Below are positions 1 through 7,754 of a DNA stretch of 64,000 bases, in pieces; the first letter of the stretch is position 1, and every line of letters starts with the position of its first letter. The stretch lies in assembly GCF_009930815.1 (NCBI RefSeq), contig NZ_CP022222.1, positions 5,498,501-5,562,500 of the forward strand. The letters run 5' to 3'. The DNA comes from Bradyrhizobium sp. CCBAU 051011. Its GTDB lineage: Bacteria; Pseudomonadota; Alphaproteobacteria; Rhizobiales; Xanthobacteraceae. Position numbers and translations under genes: made by a program. Under the pieces are notes generated by a model, which was given only the letters and a program-made list of their open reading frames with translations, ran no database searches and was not told the origin of the DNA.

Positions 1-77
1 GTTCAGCTGAAAGCCATGCTGCCGGTAGGAAGCAGTGTGAGGTGTGCAGCAGAGCTAACCAGACCCTTGCGGACGGT

Positions 78-281
78 TCATGGCGTCGGTAACGCAAGTG
101 CAAGCCGTCTGTCCTCAAGTCGCGCCTTGGCCTTGATGACATGGGCCGTCTGCGAATATTCGTTGTCAGTGTTGACGCGGACCGCGATCCCGAAGCCCGC
201 GACTCCGATACCCGCCACCAGTGCAGCGACCACGATTTTCATGTGGGTCGTGCGATCTGCGGTATAGATCGAGTGGTTCAT
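78..281 (-). CDS. Small single-pass membrane protein, unknown function
   Basis: A 67-residue protein with a polar N-terminus (MNHSIYTADRTTH), one hydrophobic segment at about residues 15-34 (KIVVAALVAGIGVAGFGIAV) and a short hydrophilic tail, so probably anchored in the inner membrane. A GGAGG ribosome-binding site lies just before the ATG. Similar short proteins are common in Bradyrhizobium. The last 15 or so residues look unlike the usual tail of that group, so the 3' end may be shifted. The function is unknown. Confidence 0.5.
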   Translation of the reverse strand: MNHSIYTADRTTHMKIVVAALVAGIGVAGFGIAVRVNTDNEYSQTAHVIKAKARLEDRRLALALPTP

Positions 282-365
282 CGCGGACCTCCAAAAGTGG
301 CGATTCTTGAAGTCGTATTTCCTGCCTTATGCGACTGCGATCGGGTGGACGAGAGATGTGTGCCC

Positions 366-1052
366 TCACGCATCCATATTGTGCAGGCGCTGTCTGTTAC
401 GAAGCATGATCTGGCGAGCGCCGGAAAAGCCAAGCACGCCATCATTGTGAAGTTGTGATAGGGCGCGGGAGACTGTTTCAAGCGTGAGCCCCAGATAGTC
501 TCCGATGTCCCTGCGGCACATTGGAAGCGCCATCATGCCAGTCCCGGCCAAACGACGATCCATCTCAAGCAGGAAGCTTGCTACGCGCTCCATCGCGTTC
601 TTGCGGCCCAGAAGCAGCATGTGGTCTTCGGCATGTCGAAGTTCGCCGGCCGTGATGGTCCAGAGGCTCCGGGCAACATGGGCGGTCATGCCGGCTGCCT
701 GTTCGAGGCTGCGGCGTTTCACCAGGCGAACCGTGGTGTCGACAATCGCTTCGGCGGTCAGCCGATGGACCGGTCCGGACTCCAGCCCGAAGACATCGCC
801 TGGAAGGTGGAATGCGCCAATCTGGCGCCGTCCGTCGGAAAGCAGTTTGTAACTCCGGACCGAGCCGCTAATGACCTGATAGACGTAGTCCGAAGGCTCA
901 TCCTCCCCATAGATTTCCTCATCCTTCTTGTAGGAGAATTCCGTGGCGACAAGGCCCGCATGACCGGTGATTGTATGGAATTGGTCGGGACGGCTGCTGG
1001 CAGTGCCGACTTTGGGATTTGCGACGGGAACGCTGATCGATTGAGTGAGCAT
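366..1052 (-). CDS. Crp/Fnr-family transcriptional regulator, FixK-like
   Basis: A 228-residue regulator with an N-terminal cyclic-nucleotide-binding-type beta barrel (about 35-140) and a C-terminal winged helix-turn-helix containing the FNR/FixK recognition-helix signature E-T-V-S-R (LETVSRALSQL). The ATG was chosen because AGGAGA lies six bases upstream; a longer frame to 1082 lacks this. It has none of the N-terminal cysteine cluster of FNR, so it should not bind an Fe-S cluster. Its only cysteine (Cys179, PMCRRD) sits at the start of the DNA-binding domain. It probably recognises TTGA-N6-TCAA, the motif repeated through this window. Whether it is the FixK2 orthologue or a paralogue cannot be settled here. 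Confidence 0.88.
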   Translation of the reverse strand: MLTQSISVPVANPKVGTASSRPDQFHTITGHAGLVATEFSYKKDEEIYGEDEPSDYVYQVISGSVRSYKLLSDGRRQIGAFHLPGDVFGLESGPVHRLTAEAIVDTTVRLVKRRSLEQAAGMTAHVARSLWTITAGELRHAEDHMLLLGRKNAMERVASFLLEMDRRLAGTGMMALPMCRRDIGDYLGLTLETVSRALSQLHNDGVLGFSGARQIMLRNRQRLHNMDA

Positions 1053-1277
1053 GTGCCATCTCCTGAGCGGACTGATGGCCAATTGTTAGTTTAGGTCACT
1101 GCGTCGCGAAATTTCGTTTCTTTTCTTAAGGGCGGATCCCTAAGTAGTTTACCGGAGGTCTCCAGCCTTCAAAAACCCTCCTGGAAGCAAATGAGGATAC
1201 GACCCTTAACCAACTTCTGAAGTCCAACGAGGTCGATATAGGTCAGCGCGGGCGTCAGGCGCCATTAAGAATGCAGG

Positions 1278-1622
1278 CTACAGTTGGTCGGTGCCGGTGA
1301 AATTGTCACCCGGCGACATGGCTGCGACAATCGCGGCTTGAATGGTCTTGTCCTGCAACCTTATGGCACGGGTCAGCGACAGGAGGCGCCGGCGGGTGTC
1401 ATAGAGCTGATCGAGCAGGGACAGCACCACCGGAAGCGCGCTGCGATCAATCTCGAGTTCGTAGGTCAGGGTGCAGATGAGACGGATCCGGGCACATTCC
1501 ATGTCCGAGAACGACAAACCCGCGTCCCGCTCTGCAATGACCAGCTCGTCGCGGATCCAGCCTTCGAGATCGCCCCGTTGCAGCGAGGGTACGGTCGCCA
1601 GCAGGTCATCGATTGCCATCAT
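1278..1622 (-). CDS. cbpM: Chaperone modulator CbpM
   Basis: A 114-residue protein of CbpM size and pattern: an acidic N-terminus (MMAIDDLL), a predicted helical MerR-like fold and the motif W-I-R-D-E-L-V. CbpM proteins bind the J domain of CbpA and inhibit its co-chaperone and DNA-binding activity. The gene starts three bases after the stop of the cbpA-like gene, which is the standard cbpA-cbpM arrangement and the best support for the call. It is the last gene of a four-gene leftward operon. Confidence 0.8.
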   Translation of the reverse strand: MMAIDDLLATVPSLQRGDLEGWIRDELVIAERDAGLSFSDMECARIRLICTLTYELEIDRSALPVVLSLLDQLYDTRRRLLSLTRAIRLQDKTIQAAIVAAMSPGDNFTGTDQL

Positions 1623-1625
1623 TGC

Positions 1626-2531
1626 TCACATCTCCCTGCGCGGATTCTGCTCGTTTTTCGGTTGCCATGTCTCCAGAAATTCGACCAGTTCGGGTTCTTC
1701 GGCTGTGGGCAGCACCACCTTGAGGGCGATCAGTTGATGCCCGCGCTGTCCGGTTTTGCGGTTGCGAATGCCCATTTCACGCAGCCGCAAGGTGGTGCCC
1801 GTATTCGATCCCTTCGGGACGGTCATCGTCACTGATTGACCTATTGTCGGCACCTGGATCCGGCCACCGAGCATCGCTTCCCTCAGGGTCACTGGAACCT
1901 CGACATGGATGTTGTCGTCCTTGCGGCGAAAGAACGGATGCGGCTGGATGTGCAGCTCGACATAGGCATCGCCCGGCGGCCCTCCGCCATAACCGGGCAT
2001 TCCCTGTTCTTTCAGCCGCAGCATCTGCCGGTCCTCGGCGCCTTCGGGAACGATCACCTGCAAGGTCTTGCCCTCGGGCAAGGTGATGGTGTGGGTGGCG
2101 CCATTGGCAGCGTCCAGGAAGGCCACAGGAAGCACATAGCTCACATCCTGCCCGCGCGCCCGAAACGTCCTCTGTTGCCCCCTGCCGGCAAATGCTTTTG
2201 CCAGGAATTCCTCCAGTTCCTCGTTGTTGTCGAAACCGTCCTGCGCGGCATGCGAGGTGTAGGCGGGCCCGTCGGCGAAGTCGCGATAGAATCGTTCCTG
2301 CGGCCGCTCCGCACCGCTGGCGTCGATCTCACCCGCATCAAACTTCCGCCGCTTCTCCTTGTCCTTGAGCAGATCGTTGGCAGCCGATATGTCCTTGAAT
2401 TTTGCCTCCGCCTCCTTGTCGCCCGGGTGAAGATCGGGATGAAATCTGTGCGCCAGTTTCTTGAAGGCGTCCTTGATCTCCTTGTCGGTCGCAGATCGGG
2501 CTACGCCGAGCGTCTCGTAAGGGTCTTTCAT
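1626..2531 (-). CDS. cbpA: DnaJ-like co-chaperone CbpA
   Basis: A 301-residue type II J protein. The J domain (residues 1-70) keeps the HPD tripeptide (RFHPDLHPG), needed to stimulate DnaK ATPase. A Gly/Phe-type linker follows, then the two C-terminal beta domains that bind client protein (VVLPVAFLDAANG and VTLREAMLGGRI). No cysteine-rich zinc domain is present, which separates it from DnaJ proper. Its ATG overlaps the stop of the upstream SbmA-like gene (ATGA), and cbpM follows directly, so the genes should be translationally coupled. Confidence 0.9.
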   Translation of the reverse strand: MKDPYETLGVARSATDKEIKDAFKKLAHRFHPDLHPGDKEAEAKFKDISAANDLLKDKEKRRKFDAGEIDASGAERPQERFYRDFADGPAYTSHAAQDGFDNNEELEEFLAKAFAGRGQQRTFRARGQDVSYVLPVAFLDAANGATHTITLPEGKTLQVIVPEGAEDRQMLRLKEQGMPGYGGGPPGDAYVELHIQPHPFFRRKDDNIHVEVPVTLREAMLGGRIQVPTIGQSVTMTVPKGSNTGTTLRLREMGIRNRKTGQRGHQLIALKVVLPTAEEPELVEFLETWQPKNEQNPRREM

Positions 2532-3697
2532 TCTTCCGATCCCTTCAAATCAGCCCGCGCGCGATCAATGTGATCCAACCCAAGCAGCAGCGATGCGACC
2601 CGATTGGCGGAGGAGGCCCATTCCGCAAGGCGTGCATAATTGTCGGTGAACCAATTGAACGCGCTTGTCACGATGACGAAGGCGGCTGCGGCCTGAACCA
2701 CTTCCCCGAGACTCATCGCACCTGCAAGATATTTCGGGGTGCACAGCAGCAAGCCGACGATGGGTGTCATCAGGACGCTGGCGTGTGTGATCAGTGTCAA
2801 CCGCATCAGCTGCCAACAATAGGTTCGCCAAATGGCGATCACCGCCTTCAAAGCCGAGCCAACAGCCTGGCGCCCATCCTTCTTGCTATCCTTGAGTGCG
2901 GTACCTTCACCGATTTCGCGCAGATGGGTCCCGATCGATCTCAGTTCGGCTTCGCTTCGTTTGTTCTCTTCCAGCACGTGGACCAGGTGCCGGGCAATCA
3001 GCAAGGTAGCGGCCGAAAGCAGGATGGAATAGACGACAACCGACACGACAAGGTAGCCGGGAATGTTGAGCGTAAGGCTGGCGAAGCTTACGATGAGGCC
3101 ATCTCCAACGGACCAGAGCACGCCGATAAACGTAATCGCCGTGAGGAACGACGAGAATAGTCCGATCGTGAGGTCAATGGGAAGATCAGTCGCGATCCTC
3201 ACGTCCTCGGCGATCCGAAATTCGGGAGTTTGATGGTCCCCGGGTACGAACCTCAGCCGGACATAGTGATCCTTTTCCAGCCAATAATCGTAGAGATGGT
3301 TGCTCAGCCACTCTCGCCATGTGCGCTGCATGGTCATCCGGCCCCAGACCGAAACGATGGCGAGAAAAATGCTGGCGGCGGCCAACGGAATGAACCGCAG
3401 CGCCTGCTCCCAGAGACCCGTCGCATCCCTGCGGCCGATTGCATCGAAGAAATCGCGATTCCAGAAATTCAGCCCGTACTGCACCCATAGTTGCAGGAGC
3501 ACCGTGGCGACCAGCAGGACGACCAGCGGCCATGCGCGCCACGCTGAACGGCCGCTCCAGAAGCCGGAGGCACTTTGCCAGAAGCGAGAGAGCAACTGCC
3601 CTTCGTCCGGAGCAACGTAAACCTGATCCGGCATTTCGCTTCGTGTTGATAGCGGCGGGGCCTGCTCGATGGATGGTACGATACCACTAGTGGACAT
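2528..3697 (-). CDS. SbmA/BacA-like or YddA-type ABC transmembrane protein without an ATPase domain
   Basis: A 389-residue membrane protein with about six predicted helices (for example AWPLVVLLVATVLLQLWV and FIPLAAASIFLAIVSVW) and the conserved FNWFTDNYARLAEW region of the YddA/SbmA transmembrane domain. The frame stops at about residue 389, shortly after RVASLLLGLD, so the nucleotide-binding domain that follows in YddA-type exporters is absent. SbmA/BacA proteins (about 400 residues) also lack an ATPase and import peptides using the proton gradient. It could be a BacA-like importer or a YddA relative that has lost its ATPase. It lies between an APC permease (8-bp gap) and cbpA (4-bp overlap). 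Confidence 0.75.
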   Translation of the reverse strand: MSTSGIVPSIEQAPPLSTRSEMPDQVYVAPDEGQLLSRFWQSASGFWSGRSAWRAWPLVVLLVATVLLQLWVQYGLNFWNRDFFDAIGRRDATGLWEQALRFIPLAAASIFLAIVSVWGRMTMQRTWREWLSNHLYDYWLEKDHYVRLRFVPGDHQTPEFRIAEDVRIATDLPIDLTIGLFSSFLTAITFIGVLWSVGDGLIVSFASLTLNIPGYLVVSVVVYSILLSAATLLIARHLVHVLEENKRSEAELRSIGTHLREIGEGTALKDSKKDGRQAVGSALKAVIAIWRTYCWQLMRLTLITHASVLMTPIVGLLLCTPKYLAGAMSLGEVVQAAAAFVIVTSAFNWFTDNYARLAEWASSANRVASLLLGLDHIDRARADLKGSEE

Positions 3698-3705
3698 TGG
3701 CGTAC

Positions 3706-4935
3706 CTACTTCAAAAAGGCGAACGCCATCATGGCAATGCAGGTCGCAAATCCGGCCGCCGGGACGAGAACGGGGATGGTTACATGTTGCGTTTTGGACC
3801 GCACACCGCGATAGCGAAGCCGGAGCAATGATAGATTGACAAGCGCAAAGACTACAAGGGTTGCCAGAGAAGTACCTTCTGCAAGCGATGCCAGTGGTAC
3901 GAACAGCGCAAGGGGGACGACCATCGCTACAATCAGCACTGTCGCGACCAAGGGAGCTCCAGTTCGCGGGCTCACCTGCGCGAGGACGGCAGGCAACTGG
4001 CGCTCCCGCGCGACGCCGTAGATAACCCGCGCCGCCATCGTCATCTGCGCAAGTATCGTGTTCAGCGTTGCGACAATGGCGATAGCGCTGATCGTCGCGG
4101 GGCCGCCCCCGGCGACTTCACGAAAGACCAGACTCAGCGGTGCCGACGAGGACGATAGGCGGTCAATCGGCACGGCGGTCACCGCGACAGCGGCGACGAC
4201 TACATACAGAGCTGTCGAGATGAGCAACGTCAGTATCATGGCACGCGGGATGTCGCGGTGCGGAACCTTCGCTTCCTCGACAACATTCGCAAGGTCCTCG
4301 AAGCCGATAAAAGCAAAAAATGCGAGCAGACTACCGAAGGCGATTCCTGACAGCCCGGTTGCATTCAATGGTGGTGTGTGTGCAGTCGTTGCGACAACGG
4401 GAAGGTCTGTGTAAACGGCAGCGACGACAACGATAACAAGACCACCGACCTCGATCAGCGTAAAGATACTCGCCAGGACAACGGATTCCAGAATTCCCCA
4501 GCATGCCACGCCTCCAAGAACCGCCAGAACCGCGATCGCGATTGCAGATTTGGGAAGGCTGACGAATTGCTGGATATAACCGGCGGATCCAAGCGTTACG
4601 GCTGCCGAGGAAATCACCCCGGTAGCAACGGTCAGCAGACCGACGGTCGTCGAGAATCCACGCGATCGAAAGGCTGCCCTGACGTAAGCCGCTTCGCCGG
4701 CGCTGACCGGAAAGCGTGTTGATAAATCCGCGTAGGAGGCAACGGTCAGACCCATCACCACCGCCGCAAGGACGAATGACCATGGAGCATAAATACCTGC
4801 ATGGCCGGCAACCGCACCGATCAGTACATAGATGCCTGCGCCGAGCGTGATTCCTGTCCCGTATAAAACAAGTAGAGGCAATCCAAGACGGCGGCGCAAG
4901 GGCACAAAGGCTTCAGTCGCTCGCTCGCTCATCAT
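3706..4935 (-). CDS. APC-superfamily amino acid/polyamine permease
   Basis: A 409-residue integral membrane protein with about twelve hydrophobic segments. The glycine-rich first helix LLVLYGTGITLGAGIYVLIG carries the G-[STAG]-G-I-[FY] substrate-binding signature of APC transporters, and the FEDLANVVEEAK region matches the family's helix 6-7 segment. It probably moves an amino acid or similar amine across the inner membrane; the substrate cannot be read from sequence. It is the first gene of the leftward APC / SbmA-like / cbpA / cbpM operon. No FixK-type box is visible upstream. Confidence 0.85.
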   Translation of the reverse strand: MMSERATEAFVPLRRRLGLPLLVLYGTGITLGAGIYVLIGAVAGHAGIYAPWSFVLAAVVMGLTVASYADLSTRFPVSAGEAAYVRAAFRSRGFSTTVGLLTVATGVISSAAVTLGSAGYIQQFVSLPKSAIAIAVLAVLGGVACWGILESVVLASIFTLIEVGGLVIVVVAAVYTDLPVVATTAHTPPLNATGLSGIAFGSLLAFFAFIGFEDLANVVEEAKVPHRDIPRAMILTLLISTALYVVVAAVAVTAVPIDRLSSSSAPLSLVFREVAGGGPATISAIAIVATLNTILAQMTMAARVIYGVARERQLPAVLAQVSPRTGAPLVATVLIVAMVVPLALFVPLASLAEGTSLATLVVFALVNLSLLRLRYRGVRSKTQHVTIPVLVPAAGFATCIAMMAFAFLK

Positions 4936-5072
4936 TTGAAGCCTCAGGCCGCGATAGCTTGGCGCTTGCGCCGGTCCGACCGCTGAGCGATTGGTATCCG
5001 GTGTCCTCTCTTGAGATCATGATTGCGCGGATCGTTCTCGCTTTCTCAAAGAGACTGCTTGGGTCCGGAATA

Positions 5073-5300
5073 TCAGGTCGGTTCCTGAACGTCGGGGTAG
5101 ACGCGCTCTCGATGTACCTCCGCACCCGACTCGTTGATGACAACTATAGAAAGCATGGGGTCTTTGCGAGGCTGCTCGTTGCTTAACCGCCGTGCAAGCT
5201 CTTTGCTATGCTCGATTGCATCCGCGACCTCAGGAAACTCCAGTCCAGCTCTATCCCTGATCGGGATGCCGTCTTTCCTGTCAAAGTAAAATGTTGGCAT
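5073..5300 (-). CDS. Small DUF6894-type conserved protein
   Basis: A 75-residue protein beginning MPTFYFDRKDG, with D-x-x-G-x-E-F and helical ELARRL segments typical of the small DUF6894-type proteins common in rhizobia. The start was placed at this ATG because AGGAAC lies eight bases before it; an upstream methionine eight residues earlier lacks a site. The function of the family is unknown. The roughly 300 bp between this gene and the cytochrome gene show nothing I can name. Confidence 0.65.
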   Translation of the reverse strand: MPTFYFDRKDGIPIRDRAGLEFPEVADAIEHSKELARRLSNEQPRKDPMLSIVVINESGAEVHRERVYPDVQEPT

Positions 5301-5599
5301 GAATGGTTCCTGTATAATCGTCACGGTTTGAGCGGATGCTCTTGAAGCCGATGAGGCCTCATGAACATCCGCGAATCTGACGTCCAGAGAAGCGTGCTCA
5401 GTATCGTTTGGCCGCGGGCCTCCTTTACGCTTGCGTCCAATAGATCACTGCGAAGGCACCGACCATGCGATAGATCAAATATCCCCTTGCGTTGTTGGTC
5501 TCTCGTTCCCGACAATCGTGTGAGCAAGTCCAGCCACGCGGGCACCTGGACACGGCAGATGGGCAATCTGGGCGAGAGATCAAAAACTAGCGCGACGCC
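5301..5599. other. Intergenic stretch without a recognisable gene
   Basis: This 299-bp gap lies between a small DUF6894-type gene and the 3' end of a cytochrome c gene, both leftward. It holds only short frames with atypical composition, and no FixK-type box, repeat or strong hairpin was noticed. Confidence 0.5.
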
Positions 5600-5941
5600 T
5601 TATTCGAGTGACTTCAGAAAGCTGATGAAATCACCGACCTGACCGGGATCCAGCCGAAACTCCGGCATCCTTGGGTGGCCTGTCGACAACCCTTCGCCGA
5701 GTGCGTCCTCCAGCGTTTCGACCGGATATCGCTTGTGAAGAGTTCGAAATGGGAGCGCGGCGACGCGAGGGCTTCGGGTCGTTCTGTCGATCGAATGACA
5801 ACGCGAACAATTGGCTTGCGCAAAGGCCCTTCCGCGCCGGACACTTTCTATGTCGGCAAGTGCGGGAAAGCTCATGGCGATGCTTGAAACAATAAATATT
5901 GAAAGAACATTTGGCGTAAATGCCTGTCGCTGCGTGCTCAT
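5600..5941 (-). CDS. Small exported cytochrome c
   Basis: A 113-residue monohaem cytochrome c. A hydrophobic signal segment (about 10-29, ending ALA-D) should send it to the periplasm. The haem site is C45-S-R-C48-H49, and a likely axial methionine lies in HPRMPEF near the C-terminus. The frame runs further upstream to 6073, but that part covers two FixK boxes and resembles promoter DNA, so the start is placed at 5941. A FixK box (5997-6010) lies 56 bp before the ATG, implying induction at low oxygen. It probably carries electrons for a terminal oxidase or reductase not in this window. Confidence 0.85.
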   Translation of the reverse strand: MSTQRQAFTPNVLSIFIVSSIAMSFPALADIESVRRGRAFAQANCSRCHSIDRTTRSPRVAALPFRTLHKRYPVETLEDALGEGLSTGHPRMPEFRLDPGQVGDFISFLKSLE

Positions 5942-5996
5942 CTGAATGGTTCTTTCAACCTGCCAAGCAACTATCATCCATTCGTTCCGGTCTCGT

Positions 5997-6010
5997 TTGA
6001 TGCAGATCAA
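5997..6010 (-). promoter_or_regulatory. FixK/FNR-type box for the cytochrome c gene
   Basis: TTGATGCAGATCAA matches the FixK/FNR consensus TTGAT-N4-ATCAA exactly. Its centre is about 62 bp before the cytochrome ATG. A second box 34 bp away faces the divergent CBS-BON gene. Confidence 0.85.
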
Positions 6011-6044
6011 GCGCGATAATTCTGCTCCAAGCCGGCGGTCGCGC

Positions 6045-6058
6045 TTGATCTGCGTCAA
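6045..6058 (+). promoter_or_regulatory. FixK/FNR-type box for the CBS-BON / BON pair
   Basis: TTGATCTGCGTCAA fits TTGAY-N4-RTCAA. Its centre is about 57 bp before the CBS-BON ATG, and a GGAGG site precedes that ATG. Confidence 0.85.
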
Positions 6059-6108
6059 TGGTAAGGCGCTCAATGTGGATAGCCTTGATCCAAAATTGGA
6101 GGCTGTGA

Positions 6109-6882
6109 ATGCGCGCGCATCAAATCATGACCCGCAAGGTCATCACGGTGAAAGCCGATACCTCAATACGGGACGCTGCAAATCTAATGCTGCAAAACCA
6201 TATCAGCGGACTCCCTGTGGTCGACGAGGCTGGCCGGTTGATCGGTATTGTCTCGGAAGGAGACTTTCTTTGCCGCAGCGAGATCGGCACGCAAACACCG
6301 CGCATCCGATGGCTCGACTTTCTCATGGGTTCCGGGAAATCGGCCGTCGATTTCGTGCGTGAGCACGGTCGCAAGGTTAGCGAGATTATGACGCAAGACG
6401 ATCTCTACACCGTGACAGAGGACACGCCACTGGAGGATCTCGTCCGGTTGATGGAGCGAAAGAATGTCAAGCGTGTGCCTGTTGTGCGCGAAACCGCTTT
6501 GGTTGGAATTGTGACGCGGGCTGACCTGCTCCGGGCCGTCGCAAGCCTTGCTCGAGACATTCCGGATCCGACTGCCGATGACGACCACATCCGCGGTCGC
6601 GTGATCGCATCCATTGAGAAGAACGAATGGCAGCCGGCGCAGCTTGGTGTCACGGTGCGAGACGGGATCGTCCATTTGAGCGGTATGATCATGGATGAGC
6701 GCTTTCGGCGGGCGACCATCGTTGCCGCTGAGAATGTCGACGGGGTCAAGTTGGTCCACGATCACCTCTACCTGTTCGACGCGATGTCCGGGCTTTCGTT
6801 CCGGTCGCCAGAAGATGAGGACTGGGGCAAAGACCGGTTAATGCAGTGGCGTTTCGGGTGTACGAGGGGGATTCAAGCATGA
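6109..6882 (+). CDS. CBS-pair protein with C-terminal BON domain
   Basis: A 257-residue soluble protein: CBS domain 1 (about 1-62, MRAHQIMTRKVITV ... LIGIVSEGDFL), CBS domain 2 (about 93-150, KVSEIMTQDDLYTV ... GIVTRADLL) and a BON domain (about 165-235). CBS pairs usually bind adenine nucleotides and sense energy state; BON domains are linked to membrane or envelope association. The mycobacterial low-oxygen protein Hrp1 is a related CBS pair. The last 20 or so residues after the BON domain are unlike the paralogues. The stop overlaps the start of the next gene (ATGA), so the two are coupled. Paralogues lie at 17360, 30756, 49283 and 57572. Confidence 0.9.
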   Translation: MRAHQIMTRKVITVKADTSIRDAANLMLQNHISGLPVVDEAGRLIGIVSEGDFLCRSEIGTQTPRIRWLDFLMGSGKSAVDFVREHGRKVSEIMTQDDLYTVTEDTPLEDLVRLMERKNVKRVPVVRETALVGIVTRADLLRAVASLARDIPDPTADDDHIRGRVIASIEKNEWQPAQLGVTVRDGIVHLSGMIMDERFRRATIVAAENVDGVKLVHDHLYLFDAMSGLSFRSPEDEDWGKDRLMQWRFGCTRGIQA

Positions 6883-7532
6883 GTGAGACCTTCTTGCGTC
6901 AAATCATCCTCGAGGAACTGGAGTATGAACCCAGCCTCGATGCCACTCATATCGGGGTTGCCGTAGAGAAGGGGGTCGTCACATTGACCGGCCATGTCGC
7001 AAGCTTCGCACAGAAGCAGGCGGCGATCGCCGCTGTGCGACGAATTCATGGCGTTCGAGCGATCGCCGACGAGATGGAGGTGCGCTATCCTTTCGAGCAG
7101 AAAATTGACGATGAGGAAATCGCCAAACGGGCTGTCGATGTCTTGGGCTGGAATAGCGTCGTGCCCGATCGAGCGATCCAGGTCCTCGTCCGAAATGGCT
7201 GGGTGACATTAACAGGCGACGTCGATTGGCACTTTCAGAAGCAATCCGCCGAAGATGCCATTCGAAAGCTCTCGGGCGTCCGTGGCATTATAAACCGTGT
7301 TGCGATCAAACCTCGAGTGCAAGCGACAGACATTAAGAAGAAGATTGAGGACGCGCTGCGGCGGCGCCTTGAGTCAGAAGTAAGAGGGATACGCCTTACT
7401 GTCGAGGACGGCGGCGAGGTTACTCTTGAAGGCGTTGTGGACAATTGGAATGAACACCAGGCTATCGAGACTGCCGCATGGTCAGCGCCAGGAGTGATAG
7501 CCGTCCACAATCGGTTGTCTGTGGGCGCATAG
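6879..7532 (+). CDS. Triple-BON-domain protein (OsmY-like)
   Basis: A 217-residue protein with three BON domains in a row (about 2-70, 76-145 and 148-217), each with the GVV-x-L-x-G-x-V core (for example GVVTLTGHV and GWVTLTGDV). There is no signal peptide, so unlike OsmY it is probably cytoplasmic or membrane-peripheral. The ATG at 6879 overlaps the TGA of the CBS-BON gene. Two equal-length paralogues are at 24938-25591 and 33772-34425, and all three are linked to FixK-type boxes. Its role is inferred to be envelope or stress protection. Confidence 0.88.
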   Translation: MSETFLRQIILEELEYEPSLDATHIGVAVEKGVVTLTGHVASFAQKQAAIAAVRRIHGVRAIADEMEVRYPFEQKIDDEEIAKRAVDVLGWNSVVPDRAIQVLVRNGWVTLTGDVDWHFQKQSAEDAIRKLSGVRGIINRVAIKPRVQATDIKKKIEDALRRRLESEVRGIRLTVEDGGEVTLEGVVDNWNEHQAIETAAWSAPGVIAVHNRLSVGA

Positions 7533-7754
7533 CAACCGATCCAGGGTAAACCACGGAGCGCGCGAAGTTGTGCGACCTAATCCTGAGTGACATATCTACG
7601 ATGCTAAAACACTCAAGAGCGTCCGAGCCATCAATTGCCACTGTGATCGTCAACAGGGCACCATGCGAGCAAATGCGTCTGTTGTCAGCGTGAAGGCGGG
7701 GCAGTCATTCAGCCTTCGCCCGGGAGACGGGCGTCGAGCGCGACGCCTCAGCGG

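Noticed and set aside
1836..2573. 245-codon open frame opposite cbpA
   Set aside because: It is antisense to a clear J-protein gene, with no family signature; GC-rich codon bias on the real strand opens this frame.
7462..7653. 63-codon frame starting MTITVAIDGSDALE, resembling a USP start
   Set aside because: The similarity ends after about 14 residues and the frame runs antisense into the end of the BON gene; too little to call.
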